NCBI GenBank assembly: GCA_020846145.1 | Contig: JADLEL010000069.1 | Location: 1-51,664 of the forward strand | Direction of reading: 5' to 3' | Source: Pirellulales bacterium | Lineage (GTDB): Bacteria > Planctomycetota > Planctomycetia > Pirellulales > Thermoguttaceae | DNA length: 51,664 nt | In this document: positions 9,623-18,314 of the stretch, piece after piece | How the letters are laid out: each line of letters opens with the position of its first letter | Numbering within the stretch: position 1 is the stretch's first letter | Program-made: the position numbers and the translations under genes | The notes under the pieces: generated by a model | Told to the model about the DNA's origin: nothing | The model's input: only the letters and a program-made list of their open reading frames with translations | Databases searched by the model: none

Positions 9623-10777
9623 ATGGATATCGAACAGTTTACTTCAAAGGCGCCGGGGAAAATATTAAGGATTCCCAGGGATGAAAGATCGGGGAACGAG
9701 TACGCCTTCATTCCCGATCCCTTGCCGCCTTCGTGGATTTTTTCCGATCGGCTTTGGCCTTTGCTTGTCGATGCCAAACAACAATTAGGCATTTTGGAAG
9801 GCATCGGAAGAACACTCCCCAATCCGGGAATACTATTGAGGCCGCTTGAGGATCGAGAAGCCATCAAGTCTTCCCGCTTGGAAGGCACGTATGTTACGGA
9901 AAAAGAATTTCTATTATTCGAGTTGGAACCCCTTGAATCGAAATCCGAAGCCGATCCCCTTAATCGTCAACGGGAAGTATTCAATTATCGGAAAGCAATT
10001 CTCCAAGGCACGAATAGTACTTTACCAATATCGCTTCGGCTCCTTCGCGAATTCCACGAGACGCTTCTGCGAGGCGTTCAAAGCGAAGACCGTTCGCCCG
10101 GAAATTTCCGAAATGTGCAAGTGGCGATTGGATCGAGTCATCGGTTTGTTCCTCCTCCTCCGGAAAAATTGGCGGAGTGTCTCGATTCCTTCGAAAAATA
10201 CATCCATGCCGAAAAGAGGTTCGATCCGCTGATTGAATGTTTTCTCGTTCATTATCAATTCGAAACGATTCATCCGTTTAAAGATGGCAACGGTCGAGTA
10301 GGGCGACTTTTACTAGCTATTATGCTTAAAGAATTCTGTGGTTTGTCGAAACCATGGCTTTATTTGAGTGAATTTTTTGAAAGTAACCGAGAAGATTACG
10401 TGCAGAATCTATTTCGCGTAAGTTCTCAAGCAGCCTGGGACGGCTGGATTGAGTTTTGTCTGCTGGGCGTGGTGCAACAAGCTAAAGACACCATTCGCCG
10501 TTGTGAGAGGCTCCAGAAGATTCAAAAAATTTTTTTGGAAAAAGTCGCCGATTCAGGTGGGTCAATAAGGCTTAATAGCATTTTAGAGAGAATATTTCAT
10601 TCCCCTTTCGTTCGCATCGCCGATTTGCCCGAAAAGCTTGGCGTTACCTATCCAACGGCGAAATCGGACGTTGAACGGCTTGTGGAAGCGGGCGTATTGC
10701 AGGAATTGGAAGGAGTTTTTCCCAAAACGTATTACGCTCCGGAAATTTATAATGTCGCCTATGAAGCAATGGAATGA
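9623..10777 (+). CDS. Fic-domain protein with winged-helix C-terminus
   Basis: The 384-aa protein has an N-terminal Fic_N region, then SSRLEGT, matching the inhibitory motif (S/T)xxxE(G/N) placed N-terminal to the core (class II). The catalytic motif HPFKDGNGRVGR lies near residue 225. Fic enzymes usually transfer AMP from ATP to a protein hydroxyl; the arginine and both glycines needed are present. After the core, a region ending FVRIADLPEKLGVTYPTAK and VERLVEAGVLQEL looks like a winged helix. ATG 9623 has AGGTG five bases upstream; the TTG at 9590 falls in the operator-like palindrome. It converges on the desulfurase gene with a 5-bp gap. Confidence 0.93.
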   Translation: MDIEQFTSKAPGKILRIPRDERSGNEYAFIPDPLPPSWIFSDRLWPLLVDAKQQLGILEGIGRTLPNPGILLRPLEDREAIKSSRLEGTYVTEKEFLLFELEPLESKSEADPLNRQREVFNYRKAILQGTNSTLPISLRLLREFHETLLRGVQSEDRSPGNFRNVQVAIGSSHRFVPPPPEKLAECLDSFEKYIHAEKRFDPLIECFLVHYQFETIHPFKDGNGRVGRLLLAIMLKEFCGLSKPWLYLSEFFESNREDYVQNLFRVSSQAAWDGWIEFCLLGVVQQAKDTIRRCERLQKIQKIFLEKVADSGGSIRLNSILERIFHSPFVRIADLPEKLGVTYPTAKSDVERLVEAGVLQELEGVFPKTYYAPEIYNVAYEAME

Positions 10778-10782
10778 CGCAA

Positions 10783-11979
10783 TCAACCGCGAATTTCGCG
10801 GCAAACCCCGAGGATTCGGCTTACGGCTTCGTCGATCTCGGCTGCGGTGGTGGTCGCGCCGAGGCTGAAGCGGAGAGACGCGGCGACGATCTCGGAGGGG
10901 AGGCCCATCGCGCGGAGGGTGGGAGAAAGCTCGGTCGAGCCGCTCGAACAGGCCGCGCCGGCGGAGCAGGCCACGCCCGCCAGGTCGAGAGCCAAAAGCA
11001 GAATCTGGCCGTCGATGCCGGGGAAGGCGATGTTCGCCGTGTTGGGAAGCCGTGCGGCGGATTCGCCGTGGACGAGGATTTCGGGAAAGCCGGCGCGTAG
11101 GCCGGTTTCGAAGCGGGTGCGAAGTTCGCTTACTCGACGAACGTATTCGTCGCGCTCTTTTTCGGCCAGCTCCAGTGCCGTGAGCATTCCCAGGGCCAGC
11201 GGGACCGATTCGGTGCCGGGCCGCAGGCCGAACTGCTGGTGTCCGCCGTACATCAGCGGTTTCAACGCGGCGTCGTGGCGAAGGATCAACGCCCCGATAC
11301 CCAGCGGGCCGCGAAACTTATGGGCCGCGATGCTCAGGGCGGAAACGCCCAGGGCACGGAAATCGATCGGATGTTTGCCGACCGCCTGAGTCGCGTCGGT
11401 GTGCATCGGCACCTCCATCGAGTTGCACAGCCGGGCAATTTTATCGATCGGCTGCAACACGCCGGTTTCGTGGTTGGCGAAAATCACGCTGACTAGTCGC
11501 GTTAAGGGCATCACGAGCAGAAACGGCTCGAATGATTGAATGACGCCATTTGAATCCACCGGCAAAGTATCGAGCCGCCAACCTTGCTCTAGGAGAAATT
11601 CCGCCGGCTCGATCACGCTTTGATGCTCGATGGAAGAAATTACGAGCATTTTGATTTCGGATGGATCTAATCGCTCGGCTTCATTGTTTTCATCGGCCCA
11701 TGCGGGCCTCCCGGCGGTTATCCCCAATACGGCGAGGTTGTTCGCTTCCGTGCCGCCGCTGGTAAAGATCAGCCGGTCGGGCCGGGGGCAAGTCAGATCG
11801 GCTCCCAGCAGGGCGGCGGTGCGCTCCCGAGTCTCTTCCAACACTTTTCGCGCACGCTGGCCGGTCTGATGTTGGCTCGCGGGATTTGCATAACCTTCGG
11901 CGCAGGCCCGGGCGAAAACTTCCACGACTTCCGGCCGGGTGGGCGTGGTGGCGTTGTGGTCGAGATAAATTGCATTCAT
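10783..11979 (-). CDS. Cysteine desulfurase (NifS/IscS family)
   Basis: The 398-aa product is a PLP enzyme that releases sulfur from cysteine for Fe-S or tRNA thiolation. Motifs are YLDHNATTP at the start, SGGTEANN, SSIEHQSV, FANHETGVLQPI, HTDATQAVGK, the PLP lysine in SIAAHKFRGPLGIG, and the catalytic cysteine in GAACSSGS. ATG 11979 gives the usual MNAIYLDHNATT start; ATG 11988 adds three residues. The longer frame to 12135 runs through low-complexity and palindromic repeats and is not used. It stands alone with no iscU or mnmA beside it, so nifS or iscS cannot be distinguished. Confidence 0.93.
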   Translation of the reverse strand: MNAIYLDHNATTPTRPEVVEVFARACAEGYANPASQHQTGQRARKVLEETRERTAALLGADLTCPRPDRLIFTSGGTEANNLAVLGITAGRPAWADENNEAERLDPSEIKMLVISSIEHQSVIEPAEFLLEQGWRLDTLPVDSNGVIQSFEPFLLVMPLTRLVSVIFANHETGVLQPIDKIARLCNSMEVPMHTDATQAVGKHPIDFRALGVSALSIAAHKFRGPLGIGALILRHDAALKPLMYGGHQQFGLRPGTESVPLALGMLTALELAEKERDEYVRRVSELRTRFETGLRAGFPEILVHGESAARLPNTANIAFPGIDGQILLLALDLAGVACSAGAACSSGSTELSPTLRAMGLPSEIVAASLRFSLGATTTAAEIDEAVSRILGVCREIRG

Positions 11980-12009
11980 TAAAGCCATTTTGGGGATCGA
12001 AGGCGAATT

Positions 12010-12185
12010 TGGCAATACTTTTGGGGAACAGGGGGCGGGGAACAAGGGATAGGGGATAGGAAATAGGGGATAGAAAACGGCAACTTGTATCTGTTGCGGA
12101 AAGAAGGGTGGATCAAGCACAGTGCCGACCACCATAGTATTCTCCCGATTTTGGTGGGTCGGCGCAAGGCTTGATCCACCCTACG
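12010..12185. repeat. GGGATAGG low-complexity tract and palindrome family C
   Basis: Between about 12019 and 12075 lies a run of GGGGAACA and GGGATAGG units. From 12106, GGGTGGATCAAGC pairs with GCTTGATCCACCC ending near 12182, with GGTGGGTCGGC opposite GCCGACCACC inside. It fills the region upstream of the cysteine desulfurase. Confidence 0.75.
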
Positions 12186-12592
12186 CATGAATCCTCAATA
12201 AAACTACAGGGCCACAGCACCCCCCCCTAAAGTGTTAAATTTCCATTTTTCTGGTTGTTTTCCAGAAAAAACTTGACATCGGATAAAATCCAATTAGAAG
12301 TGAGATAGGGGGCCGATTCGACCATTGCATGACGGCGATGTTCTTTAACCTCAACTGAAAGAGGCAGCGCGGCCAAGTTTCATCGACGACGAAAGCGGGA
12401 ATGCTCTCGAGGGAGTCGATATCTTTTTCAACTTGGCGATTGGCGGAAACGACCGGGCGCGGCGACGCAGCGAGACCGTATCGATCGCGCCGCTCGTCGG
12501 CCGGTATTCTCCGCATCTTTTTTTGCGCGCCGCTGCGGCTGCAATATCGATCGCGTTTTTTCGACGTGCGATCGTTCGATGGATATCAAGCG
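12186..12592. other. Gene-free stretch before the PEP-CTERM gene
   Basis: About 400 bp without a gene I can support. There is a run of seven C near 12220 and an inverted pair TTTTCTGG/CCAGAAAA near 12250-12270. Frames present here show no recognisable domain. Confidence 0.5.
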
Positions 12593-12720
12593 TAAGGCGT
12601 TGCCCGACAATAAGTTGCCGGAATCGTAGTAGGCACACTCCGTGTGCCGTCCGCGAATTACGGCACACGGAGTGTGCCTACTACATAGGAATTCGTAGTT
12701 TATTGTCGGACAGCGCCTAA
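12593..12720 (-). mobile_element. MITE D, copy 1 (122 bp)
   Basis: The element proper spans 12596-12717 and is flanked on both sides by TAA. Its ends are GGCGTTGCCCGACAATAA and the inverted TTATTGTCGGACAGCGCC, differing at two positions. An inner palindrome GTAGTAGGCACACTCCGTG pairs with CACGGAGTGTGCCTACTAC. It is in the opposite orientation to copies at 18189-18311 and 27069-27191. No transposase is encoded. It lies just upstream of the PEP-CTERM gene. Confidence 0.88.
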
Positions 12721-12768
12721 CGGACGAGGAAGTTTTTTCACGAGTAATTTTTTATCGGGAGAAGTGCG

Positions 12769-13437
12769 ATGAGACGCTTTTGTTTTACCACCTTGATGTG
12801 TGTGGCTTGTGCGTGTTTTGCAATGCCCGTTCGGGCGGGAATCATCACCATGGATTTGAACCATACCTTCAGCGGAACCGGTCCCGCGAGCGCGATTCCG
12901 CCTTGGCTGACGGCCCAATTCGACGACCACGGTTCTTCCGGCGCGGTTACCATTACCCTGAGCGCGGCGAATCTGACGGGTACGGAGTTCGTCAGCGGCT
13001 GGTACTTGAACCTCGATCCCGCGTTGGATCCCGCGCAGTTGGTCTTTAGCGCGCCGGTGAAAATCGGCGCGTTCGACGATCCCGTCATCGGCACGGGAGT
13101 CAACGCCTATAAAGCCGACGGCGACGGGTATTTCGATCTTCTCTTCGGTTTCGCCGCCTACGACGGCGCGCCGACGCGGTTCGGCGTCGGCGATTCGTAT
13201 CAAATCACCGTGTCGGGTATTCCCACGCTTACCGCGGACGCGTTTGCCTATCGCAGCCACCCGGCGGCCAGCGGATACTATTCCGCCGCGCACGTGCAAG
13301 CGATCGCCCCCGGTTCGCTCAGCGGCTGGATCGCGGCCACGAGCGCGAATCCCGTGCCGGAACCCGCGGCGCTGGCGCTGGCCCTAATGGGCATGGTGGG
13401 GATGCTGCCGTTTTATAGACGCAGCGCGAGAAACTAA
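12769..13437 (+). CDS. PEP-CTERM secreted protein
   Basis: The 222-aa protein has a signal peptide (MRRFCFTTLMCVACACFAM then PVRA) and a C-terminal sorting tag: VPEPAALALALMGMVGML followed by a basic tail FYRRSARN. Such tags are cut by exosortase and are linked to surface or exopolysaccharide-associated proteins. The body (about residues 24-190) is rich in beta-type sequence and contains ITMDLNHTFSGTGP and DGDGYFDLLFGF; I recognise no enzyme domain. GGGAGAAGTGCG precedes the ATG. It stands alone between MITE D and palindromes. Confidence 0.88.
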   Translation: MRRFCFTTLMCVACACFAMPVRAGIITMDLNHTFSGTGPASAIPPWLTAQFDDHGSSGAVTITLSAANLTGTEFVSGWYLNLDPALDPAQLVFSAPVKIGAFDDPVIGTGVNAYKADGDGYFDLLFGFAAYDGAPTRFGVGDSYQITVSGIPTLTADAFAYRSHPAASGYYSAAHVQAIAPGSLSGWIAATSANPVPEPAALALALMGMVGMLPFYRRSARN

Positions 13438-13468
13438 GGGTCCGACGAATACATTTTGACGGGTTCAT

Positions 13469-13525
13469 GTTGGGGCGATAGTTGTACTGTCGCCCCAGGG
13501 ATGGCAGTACAACTGCCATCCCAAC
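13469..13525. repeat. Palindromic repeat, family E (copy 1)
   Basis: GTTGGGGCGATAGTTGTACT and AGTACAACTGCCATCCCAAC are near-inverted halves. Related copies are at 40914-40984 and, inside a coding region, at 50365-50438. Confidence 0.8.
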
Positions 13526-13590
13526 AACCTGTCATTTTACGGTTGTCGAACCACTAATCGCCGCATTAGTTCCCGTTGGGGGACCGTAAA

Positions 13591-13657
13591 GTAGGGCGCG
13601 TGCTTGCACCACCGGCGTTTTTCCGATATATTCCCTCCGTGCAAGCGCGCACCCTAT
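13591..13657. repeat. Palindromic repeat, family A (copy 2)
   Basis: GTAGGGCGCGTGCTTGCAC at the left pairs with GTGCAAGCGCGCACCCTA at the right. It resembles the copy at 4892-4961. It ends 10 bp before the msrC start. Confidence 0.8.
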
Positions 13658-13667
13658 TTTTTCGGCC

Positions 13668-14165
13668 ATGCACGATATTCCCCAAAACCTGCCGGCCGAC
13701 AAACCGCGGCTATACCGGCTTTTGGAATCGCAGCTTCGCGGGCTCCTCGAAGGCGAAACCGACGTTATCGCCAACACTGCCAACATGGCCGCGCTGCTCT
13801 ACCATGCGCTCCCCGATCTGAATTGGGCGGGCTTCTATTTTCTCCGGGGGAACGAGTTGGTCCTCGGCCCCTTTCAAGGCCGACCGGCCTGTGTGCGGAT
13901 TCCGCTGGGCCGGGGCGTGTGCGGCACGGCGGCCCAAACGCGAAAGACGCTGGTCGTGGAAAACGTGCACGAGTTCCCCGGGCACATCGCCTGCGACGCC
14001 GCCTCGAACTCCGAAATCGTCGTTCCCTTGGTCCAAAACGAATCTCTCCTCGGCGTTTTGGACCTCGACAGCCCGATTTTAGGGCGCTTTGACGAAGCCG
14101 ATCGCAGCGGACTCGAAAAACTGGTCGCTGTCTTGGAAGCACATCTTTCGCCGCCATCCGGGTGA
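13668..14165 (+). CDS. msrC: Free methionine-(R)-sulfoxide reductase, GAF type
   Basis: The 165-aa single GAF domain matches fRMsr, which reduces free methionine-R-sulfoxide with a thiol partner. Family text is LNWAGFYFL, LVLGPFQGRPACVRIP, GRGVCGTAA, VHEFPGHIACDAASNSEIV and GVLDLDSP. The three conserved cysteines are C75, C85 and C109, the usual catalytic and resolving set. ATG 13668 directly follows palindrome family A, and no good ribosome site is visible between them. Downstream lies MITE F. The gene stands alone. Confidence 0.92.
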   Translation: MHDIPQNLPADKPRLYRLLESQLRGLLEGETDVIANTANMAALLYHALPDLNWAGFYFLRGNELVLGPFQGRPACVRIPLGRGVCGTAAQTRKTLVVENVHEFPGHIACDAASNSEIVVPLVQNESLLGVLDLDSPILGRFDEADRSGLEKLVAVLEAHLSPPSG

Positions 14166-14278
14166 TACGCTCCCGTTGTGGAAGGCTTGCAATTCAGAGG
14201 ACGCGCTCGCTTGCGTTTTTTGCGGGAAAACAATCGGCATCTCAAGCACTACCCGGTCGAGGAACGGCCGATGGCATA

Positions 14279-14499
14279 AAAATCTTGTAACCGTTCACAG
14301 GGGACTGTCCCGATTTTCGCGGCGCAAAAGATGATGGTGCCGCAAAAGTGCTTAATCGCCGCGAAAATGGGACTGTCCCCCTCGCGCCGCGGGAAGGGGA
14401 TAGGTCCATGTTTTCGGCCTACCGTTTGTCCACAAAATACGTTTTCACGCCGAAAAATGGACCAGTCCCCGACCGGGGCGTGAACGCTTACAAAATCTT
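14279..14499. mobile_element. MITE F, copy 1, with 8-bp target duplication
   Basis: The element spans 14287-14491 (205 bp), beginning GTAACCGTTCACAGGGGACT and ending GGGGCGTGAACGCTTAC. The ends are inverted relatives starting GTAA. AAAATCTT occurs perfectly on both sides (14279-14286 and 14492-14499). Inside are GGGACTGTCCC and CGGGACAGT-like palindromes. It encodes no transposase. IS66-family elements have ends starting GTAA and make 8-bp duplications, so an IS66-type transposase may have moved it. Copies lie at 45183 and 51465. Confidence 0.92.
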
Positions 14500-14585
14500 C
14501 ATGCCGCGTGGAAGTAGGTGAAGATTCCCTTTTCCACTCCTCCATTCATTGGCTTCACTCTTTGCGGCCATCCCCCGGCCCCCAT

Positions 14586-14720
14586 AATAAGTGGTTTAGA
14601 ATTATCCGAAACTCAGCAATCTAACGGGAAAAGCGTGGATTAAAGTGTCGCTAGCGGAATAAACCACATACTTATTTTTGACATACCTAAATTGAGACCT
14701 ATTTTTTTGTGTGGTTTATT
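14586..14720 (+). promoter_or_regulatory. Chemoreceptor promoter with three AATAAACCAC-type motifs
   Basis: TTGACA (14678-14683) and TATTTT (14700-14705) form a 16-nt-spaced promoter. AATAAACCACAT at 14658-14669 and its inverse GTGTGGTTTATT at 14709-14720 bracket it. A third, related motif AATAAGTGGTTTA lies at 14586-14598. This arrangement suggests an operator set that controls the chemoreceptor gene. Confidence 0.5.
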
Positions 14721-14768
14721 GTTGGTAATGAGCTTTTATTGTTCCTTTAACCCACGAGGAGTTTTCCC

Positions 14769-17528
14769 ATGTTCAGAAACATGAAGACCGCCACGAAGGT
14801 CCTGGCGGGATTCGGCATCGCCATTCTCGCCATGGCGGCGGTGGGCGTTACGGGCTACCGCGGCATTTCCAAACTCGCCGGCCACATCGCCGATATCGGC
14901 GAGGTTAGGCTTCCGGGCGTCTCGGCGCTCAAGGACATCAAGGTCGGCAGCAAGGAAATCACCGCGGCGCAAGGAACGCTTTTGCGGCTCTATGCCGCCG
15001 CCGAAGTTCGCAAGCAACAGTACGACAAAGTCGCCAAGGCGAGCGCGTTTTGCGAAGCGGCGTGGAAAATCTTCGAATCGCTGCCCCAAACGCCCGAAGA
15101 AGCCGAGCTTTGGAAGCATTTCGTGCCGGCATGGGGGGATTGGCGCAAGGATAACAACGAGTTTTACCGCCTCATCAAGGAGTACGATGCGCTGGGGATC
15201 GAGAATCCCATGCAAGTTCAGGAACAACTGCAGTTGTTTCGGGGGAACCATTTCAAGGTGGTAACCGACGCACTCGCGCTGGTGCGCAACAAAAAAACCT
15301 TCGAGGGAGCGGACGACCACACGAAGTGCGGCTTCGGCGTTTGGCTGACGCAACAGAAGGTCGCGAACGCCGATTTCCAGGCGGCCTTGGCCGCCACCGA
15401 TGAGCCGCATCGGAAGTTCCACGAGGCGGTGAAGCGCATCAAGCAACTCGCGGCCGACGGGAAAACCGCGGAGGCCGAGAAGATCGTCATCGAGGAGATG
15501 ATTCCCGCCTCCGAGGCGATCGTCGCCCATTTTCAGAAAATGACCGAGCTTACCGCAAAGTCCATGAATCTGGCCCGCCAAGCGCAAACGCAGGCGACGG
15601 ACGTTTGCCTGGCAAGCCAGGCAAAGGCCAACGACTTGCTCGATAAGATCGTAAAACTCAACGAAGACCGGGCCGCCGGCGCGCTCGCGCAAGCGCGGGC
15701 CGATTGCTCCGCGGCCACAGCCTGGACGTGCGCCGCCATCGGCGCGGGCCTCGCCGCCATGGCGCTGTTGGGCGCGTTGATCGCCAGGAACATTTCCAAG
15801 ATTCTGCAAGTATTGGTGGGCGAAACCGCCCGCCTCTCGCAAAACGCGGTGGAAGGCAAGCTGGACGCGCGGGGCAACACCGAATTGGCGAGCCGGGAAT
15901 TTCGTCCGATCCTCGAGGGCGTCAACGCCACGATGGATTCGCTCGCGACCATGATCGACCGCGTTACCGCGCCGCTTTACACCATCGATAAGGAATTCAA
16001 TATCCTGTACGCGAACGATAAAACCGCGGAGGTCATCGGGCTTCCCAAGGACAAGATCCACGGCACGAAATGCTACGACCATTTCAAGACTCCCCATTGC
16101 AAGACCGCCGATTGCGCTTGCGGGCGAGCCATGCGGGATAATCGGGCGACGACCGCCGAGACGCAAGCCCATCCGCGCGGACTCAACCTGGATATTTCCT
16201 ACACCGGCAGCCCGATGCTCGATCGAGAAGGAAAGGTGATCGGCGCCTTCGAAATGGTTACCGATCTGACGGTCATCAAAACGGCCGAGAGAGTGGCCCG
16301 CAAAGTGGCCGATTATCAAAACGCCGAAACGGCCAAGCTCACCAAAAACCTGGAGCGCTGCGCCCAGGGCGATCTTGCGGTGAAGATCGATATTACCGAC
16401 GGCGATGCGGACACGGCCGCCGCCCACGAGGCATTCTCCACCATCGGCAGCGCAATGTCCAAAATGATCGACTCTGTGCGATCCCTCGCCGAGGACGTCA
16501 AATCGCTCAGCGGGGCGGCCGCCGTCGGCCAACTCGATCAGCGGGCCGAAGAGGGGAAATACCGAGGCGAGTACCGGGATATCGTCGCCGGATTGAACCG
16601 GACCCTCGAGAGTTTTGCGAAGCCGATCGAGGAAATCGGCGAAACTCTCGATTGCATGGCCCACAAAAATTTCACGAAAATCGTCGAAACCGAGTATCCC
16701 GGCGCCTACGGCGAGCTGCGAAATAACGTGAATGCGGTCGTCAAGAGCTTGCGCGACGCGATCGAGCAGATCAACGAGAGCGCGAACCAATTCGCCGAGG
16801 GGGCGCGGGTCATCGCCGAGAGTTCGCAAACCCTGGCCTCCGGCGCGCAGACGCAGAGCTCGAGCGTCGAGGAGATGTCCGCCTCCATCGAGGAGCTGGC
16901 GCGCTCGGTCGATGCGGTGCGGGACAACGCATCGCAGGCGAACAAGGTTTCCACCGAGGCCAACCAACTGGCCGAGGAGGGGGGCAAGGCGGTGCAGAAA
17001 TCGGTCGAGTCGATGGAACTCATCCGCACCAGCTCGCAGCAGATCAGCGAGATCATCCAGGTGATCTCGGAGATCGCCAGCCAGACGAACCTGCTGGCTC
17101 TCAATGCCGCGATCGAGGCCGCCCGGGCGGGCGAGCACGGCATGGGATTCGCCGTCGTGGCCGACGAGGTCCGCAAATTGGCCGAGCGCTCGAACCAGGC
17201 GGCCCGCGAGATTTCCACGCTGATCAAGGAATCGACCAAACGCGTCGAGGAAGGCGCGCAACTCAGCGACCAGACGGGCGATTCGTTGAAGCAGATCATC
17301 GCGGCGGCGGAAGCCACGGCGGCGAAGATCGCGGAGATCGCCACGGCCACCGTGCAGCAGGCGGCCAACGCCCAGGAAGTCTCGAAGGCCATTCAGAACA
17401 TCGCGCAGGTTACCGAGCAATCGGCGGCCGGCAGCGAGGAGATGGCCTCGAGCAGCGAGGAATTGGGCGCGCAAGCCACCGCGCTGCGGGAGCTGGTGGG
17501 CGCGTTCAACGTCGGCACGGGGCGGTAG
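14769..17528 (+). CDS. Methyl-accepting chemotaxis protein with CZB and PAS domains
   Basis: The 919-aa receptor has a first membrane segment at residues 11-29, an outer region, and a CZB-like block at about 161-225 (H161, C187 in CGFGVWL, H214/H218). A second membrane segment lies at about 318-338. A HAMP-like linker and a PAS domain (about 392-500) follow, with cysteines C435, C444, C449 and C451. The signalling tip reads [20 protein letters not shown]. Cytosolic signalling through CheW and CheA is family knowledge; the ligand is unknown. The CZB sits between the two membrane segments, which would place it outside the cytosol. CACGAGGAG precedes the ATG. cheW follows. Confidence 0.93.
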   Translation: MFRNMKTATKVLAGFGIAILAMAAVGVTGYRGISKLAGHIADIGEVRLPGVSALKDIKVGSKEITAAQGTLLRLYAAAEVRKQQYDKVAKASAFCEAAWKIFESLPQTPEEAELWKHFVPAWGDWRKDNNEFYRLIKEYDALGIENPMQVQEQLQLFRGNHFKVVTDALALVRNKKTFEGADDHTKCGFGVWLTQQKVANADFQAALAATDEPHRKFHEAVKRIKQLAADGKTAEAEKIVIEEMIPASEAIVAHFQKMTELTAKSMNLARQAQTQATDVCLASQAKANDLLDKIVKLNEDRAAGALAQARADCSAATAWTCAAIGAGLAAMALLGALIARNISKILQVLVGETARLSQNAVEGKLDARGNTELASREFRPILEGVNATMDSLATMIDRVTAPLYTIDKEFNILYANDKTAEVIGLPKDKIHGTKCYDHFKTPHCKTADCACGRAMRDNRATTAETQAHPRGLNLDISYTGSPMLDREGKVIGAFEMVTDLTVIKTAERVARKVADYQNAETAKLTKNLERCAQGDLAVKIDITDGDADTAAAHEAFSTIGSAMSKMIDSVRSLAEDVKSLSGAAAVGQLDQRAEEGKYRGEYRDIVAGLNRTLESFAKPIEEIGETLDCMAHKNFTKIVETEYPGAYGELRNNVNAVVKSLRDAIEQINESANQFAEGARVIAESSQTLASGAQTQSSSVEEMSASIEELARSVDAVRDNASQANKVSTEANQLAEEGGKAVQKSVESMELIRTSSQQISEIIQVISEIASQTNLLALNAAIEAARAGEHGMGFAVVADEVRKLAERSNQAAREISTLIKESTKRVEEGAQLSDQTGDSLKQIIAAAEATAAKIAEIATATVQQAANAQEVSKAIQNIAQVTEQSAAGSEEMASSSEELGAQATALRELVGAFNVGTGR

Positions 17529-17651
17529 GGATTGGGGGCGAGGGACGAGGAGTGAGGGGCGAGGGATTAGCAAGATTAAACATCCGGTGGGACGGCGCTA
17601 CGTCGGTCCCACCCTACGATTCATAAACATAACCCTTCGAGGAGATATTTC
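17522..17651. repeat. Low-complexity GGGGCGAGGG tract and small palindrome
   Basis: After the receptor stop comes a purine-rich tract of GAGGGACGAGG-type units to about 17570. GGTGGGACGGCG pairs with CGTCGGTCCCACC at 17586-17613. A clear GAGGAGATA site for cheW follows at about 17639. Confidence 0.7.
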
Positions 17652-18167
17652 ATGGCGACAATGACCAAAGAAGCGCCCGTGATGGAAAACGCGCTTTCCG
17701 AAACTCACGGAACGATGCAATTGGTGAGCTTCCAATTGGACAAGGAGTTGTACGGGATCGAGATCACGAAGGTCCGCGAGATCATTTTGATCGCGGAAAT
17801 CACGCGGATTCCGCAGACGCCGCATTACGTGAAGGGCTTGATCAACCTGCGCAGCACGGTCATTCCGGTGATCGATCTGCGGAGCCTGTTCGGCCTCGAG
17901 CAGGGCGAAATGACCGACGAAAGCCGGATCATGGTGCTGCAATCGGCGGGCAAGACGATCGGCATCGTGGTCGATGCGGTGAGCGAGGTGCTGCGCGTGA
18001 AGCGCGACCAGATCGCCCCGCCGCCGCCGACCGTGGCGGGCCTGGGCCGCGAATACCTCACGGGGATCGTGAAGCTCGACAAGGAATTGCTGATCCTGCT
18101 GGACATCGACAAGATTCTCGGCAAAAACGGCGAGGAAGTTCTCGACGCCGTCGCCGCGGCGTATTGA
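17652..18167 (+). CDS. cheW: Chemotaxis coupling protein CheW
   Basis: The 171-aa product contains the CheW fold: MQLVSFQLDKELYGIEITKV, ITRIPQTPHYVKGLINLRS, VIPVIDLRSLFGL, IGIVVDAVSEVLRV and LTGIVKLDKELLILLDIDK. CheW links receptors to the kinase CheA. It lies 123 bp after the receptor on the same strand, so the two probably form a signalling pair. No cheA is in the window. ATG 17652 has GAGGAG at a good distance. Confidence 0.95.
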   Translation: MATMTKEAPVMENALSETHGTMQLVSFQLDKELYGIEITKVREIILIAEITRIPQTPHYVKGLINLRSTVIPVIDLRSLFGLEQGEMTDESRIMVLQSAGKTIGIVVDAVSEVLRVKRDQIAPPPPTVAGLGREYLTGIVKLDKELLILLDIDKILGKNGEEVLDAVAAAY

Positions 18168-18185
18168 GCGATACGAACGGTTTAT

Positions 18186-18314
18186 TTAGGCGCTGTCCGA
18201 CAATAAACTACCGAATTCCTATGTAGTAGGCACACTCCGTGTGCCGTAATTCGCGGACGGCACACGGAGTGTGCCTACTACGATTCCGGCAACTTATTGT
18301 CGGGCAACGCCTTA
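18186..18314 (+). mobile_element. MITE D, copy 2 (123 bp)
   Basis: The element spans 18189-18311 between TTA triplets. Ends are GGCGCTGTCCGACAATAA and TTATTGTCGGGCAACGCC. The right-hand TTA (18312-18314) is, on the minus strand, the TAA stop codon of the giant membrane protein, so the insertion landed exactly at that stop. Confidence 0.9.

Noticed and set aside
12235..12668. Small protein genes before MITE D
   Set aside because: Overlapping frames on both strands without ribosome sites or family motifs.
14736..17573. 945-aa minus-strand frame over the chemoreceptor
   Set aside because: GC-rich antisense frame; the opposite strand encodes a recognisable receptor with a ribosome site.
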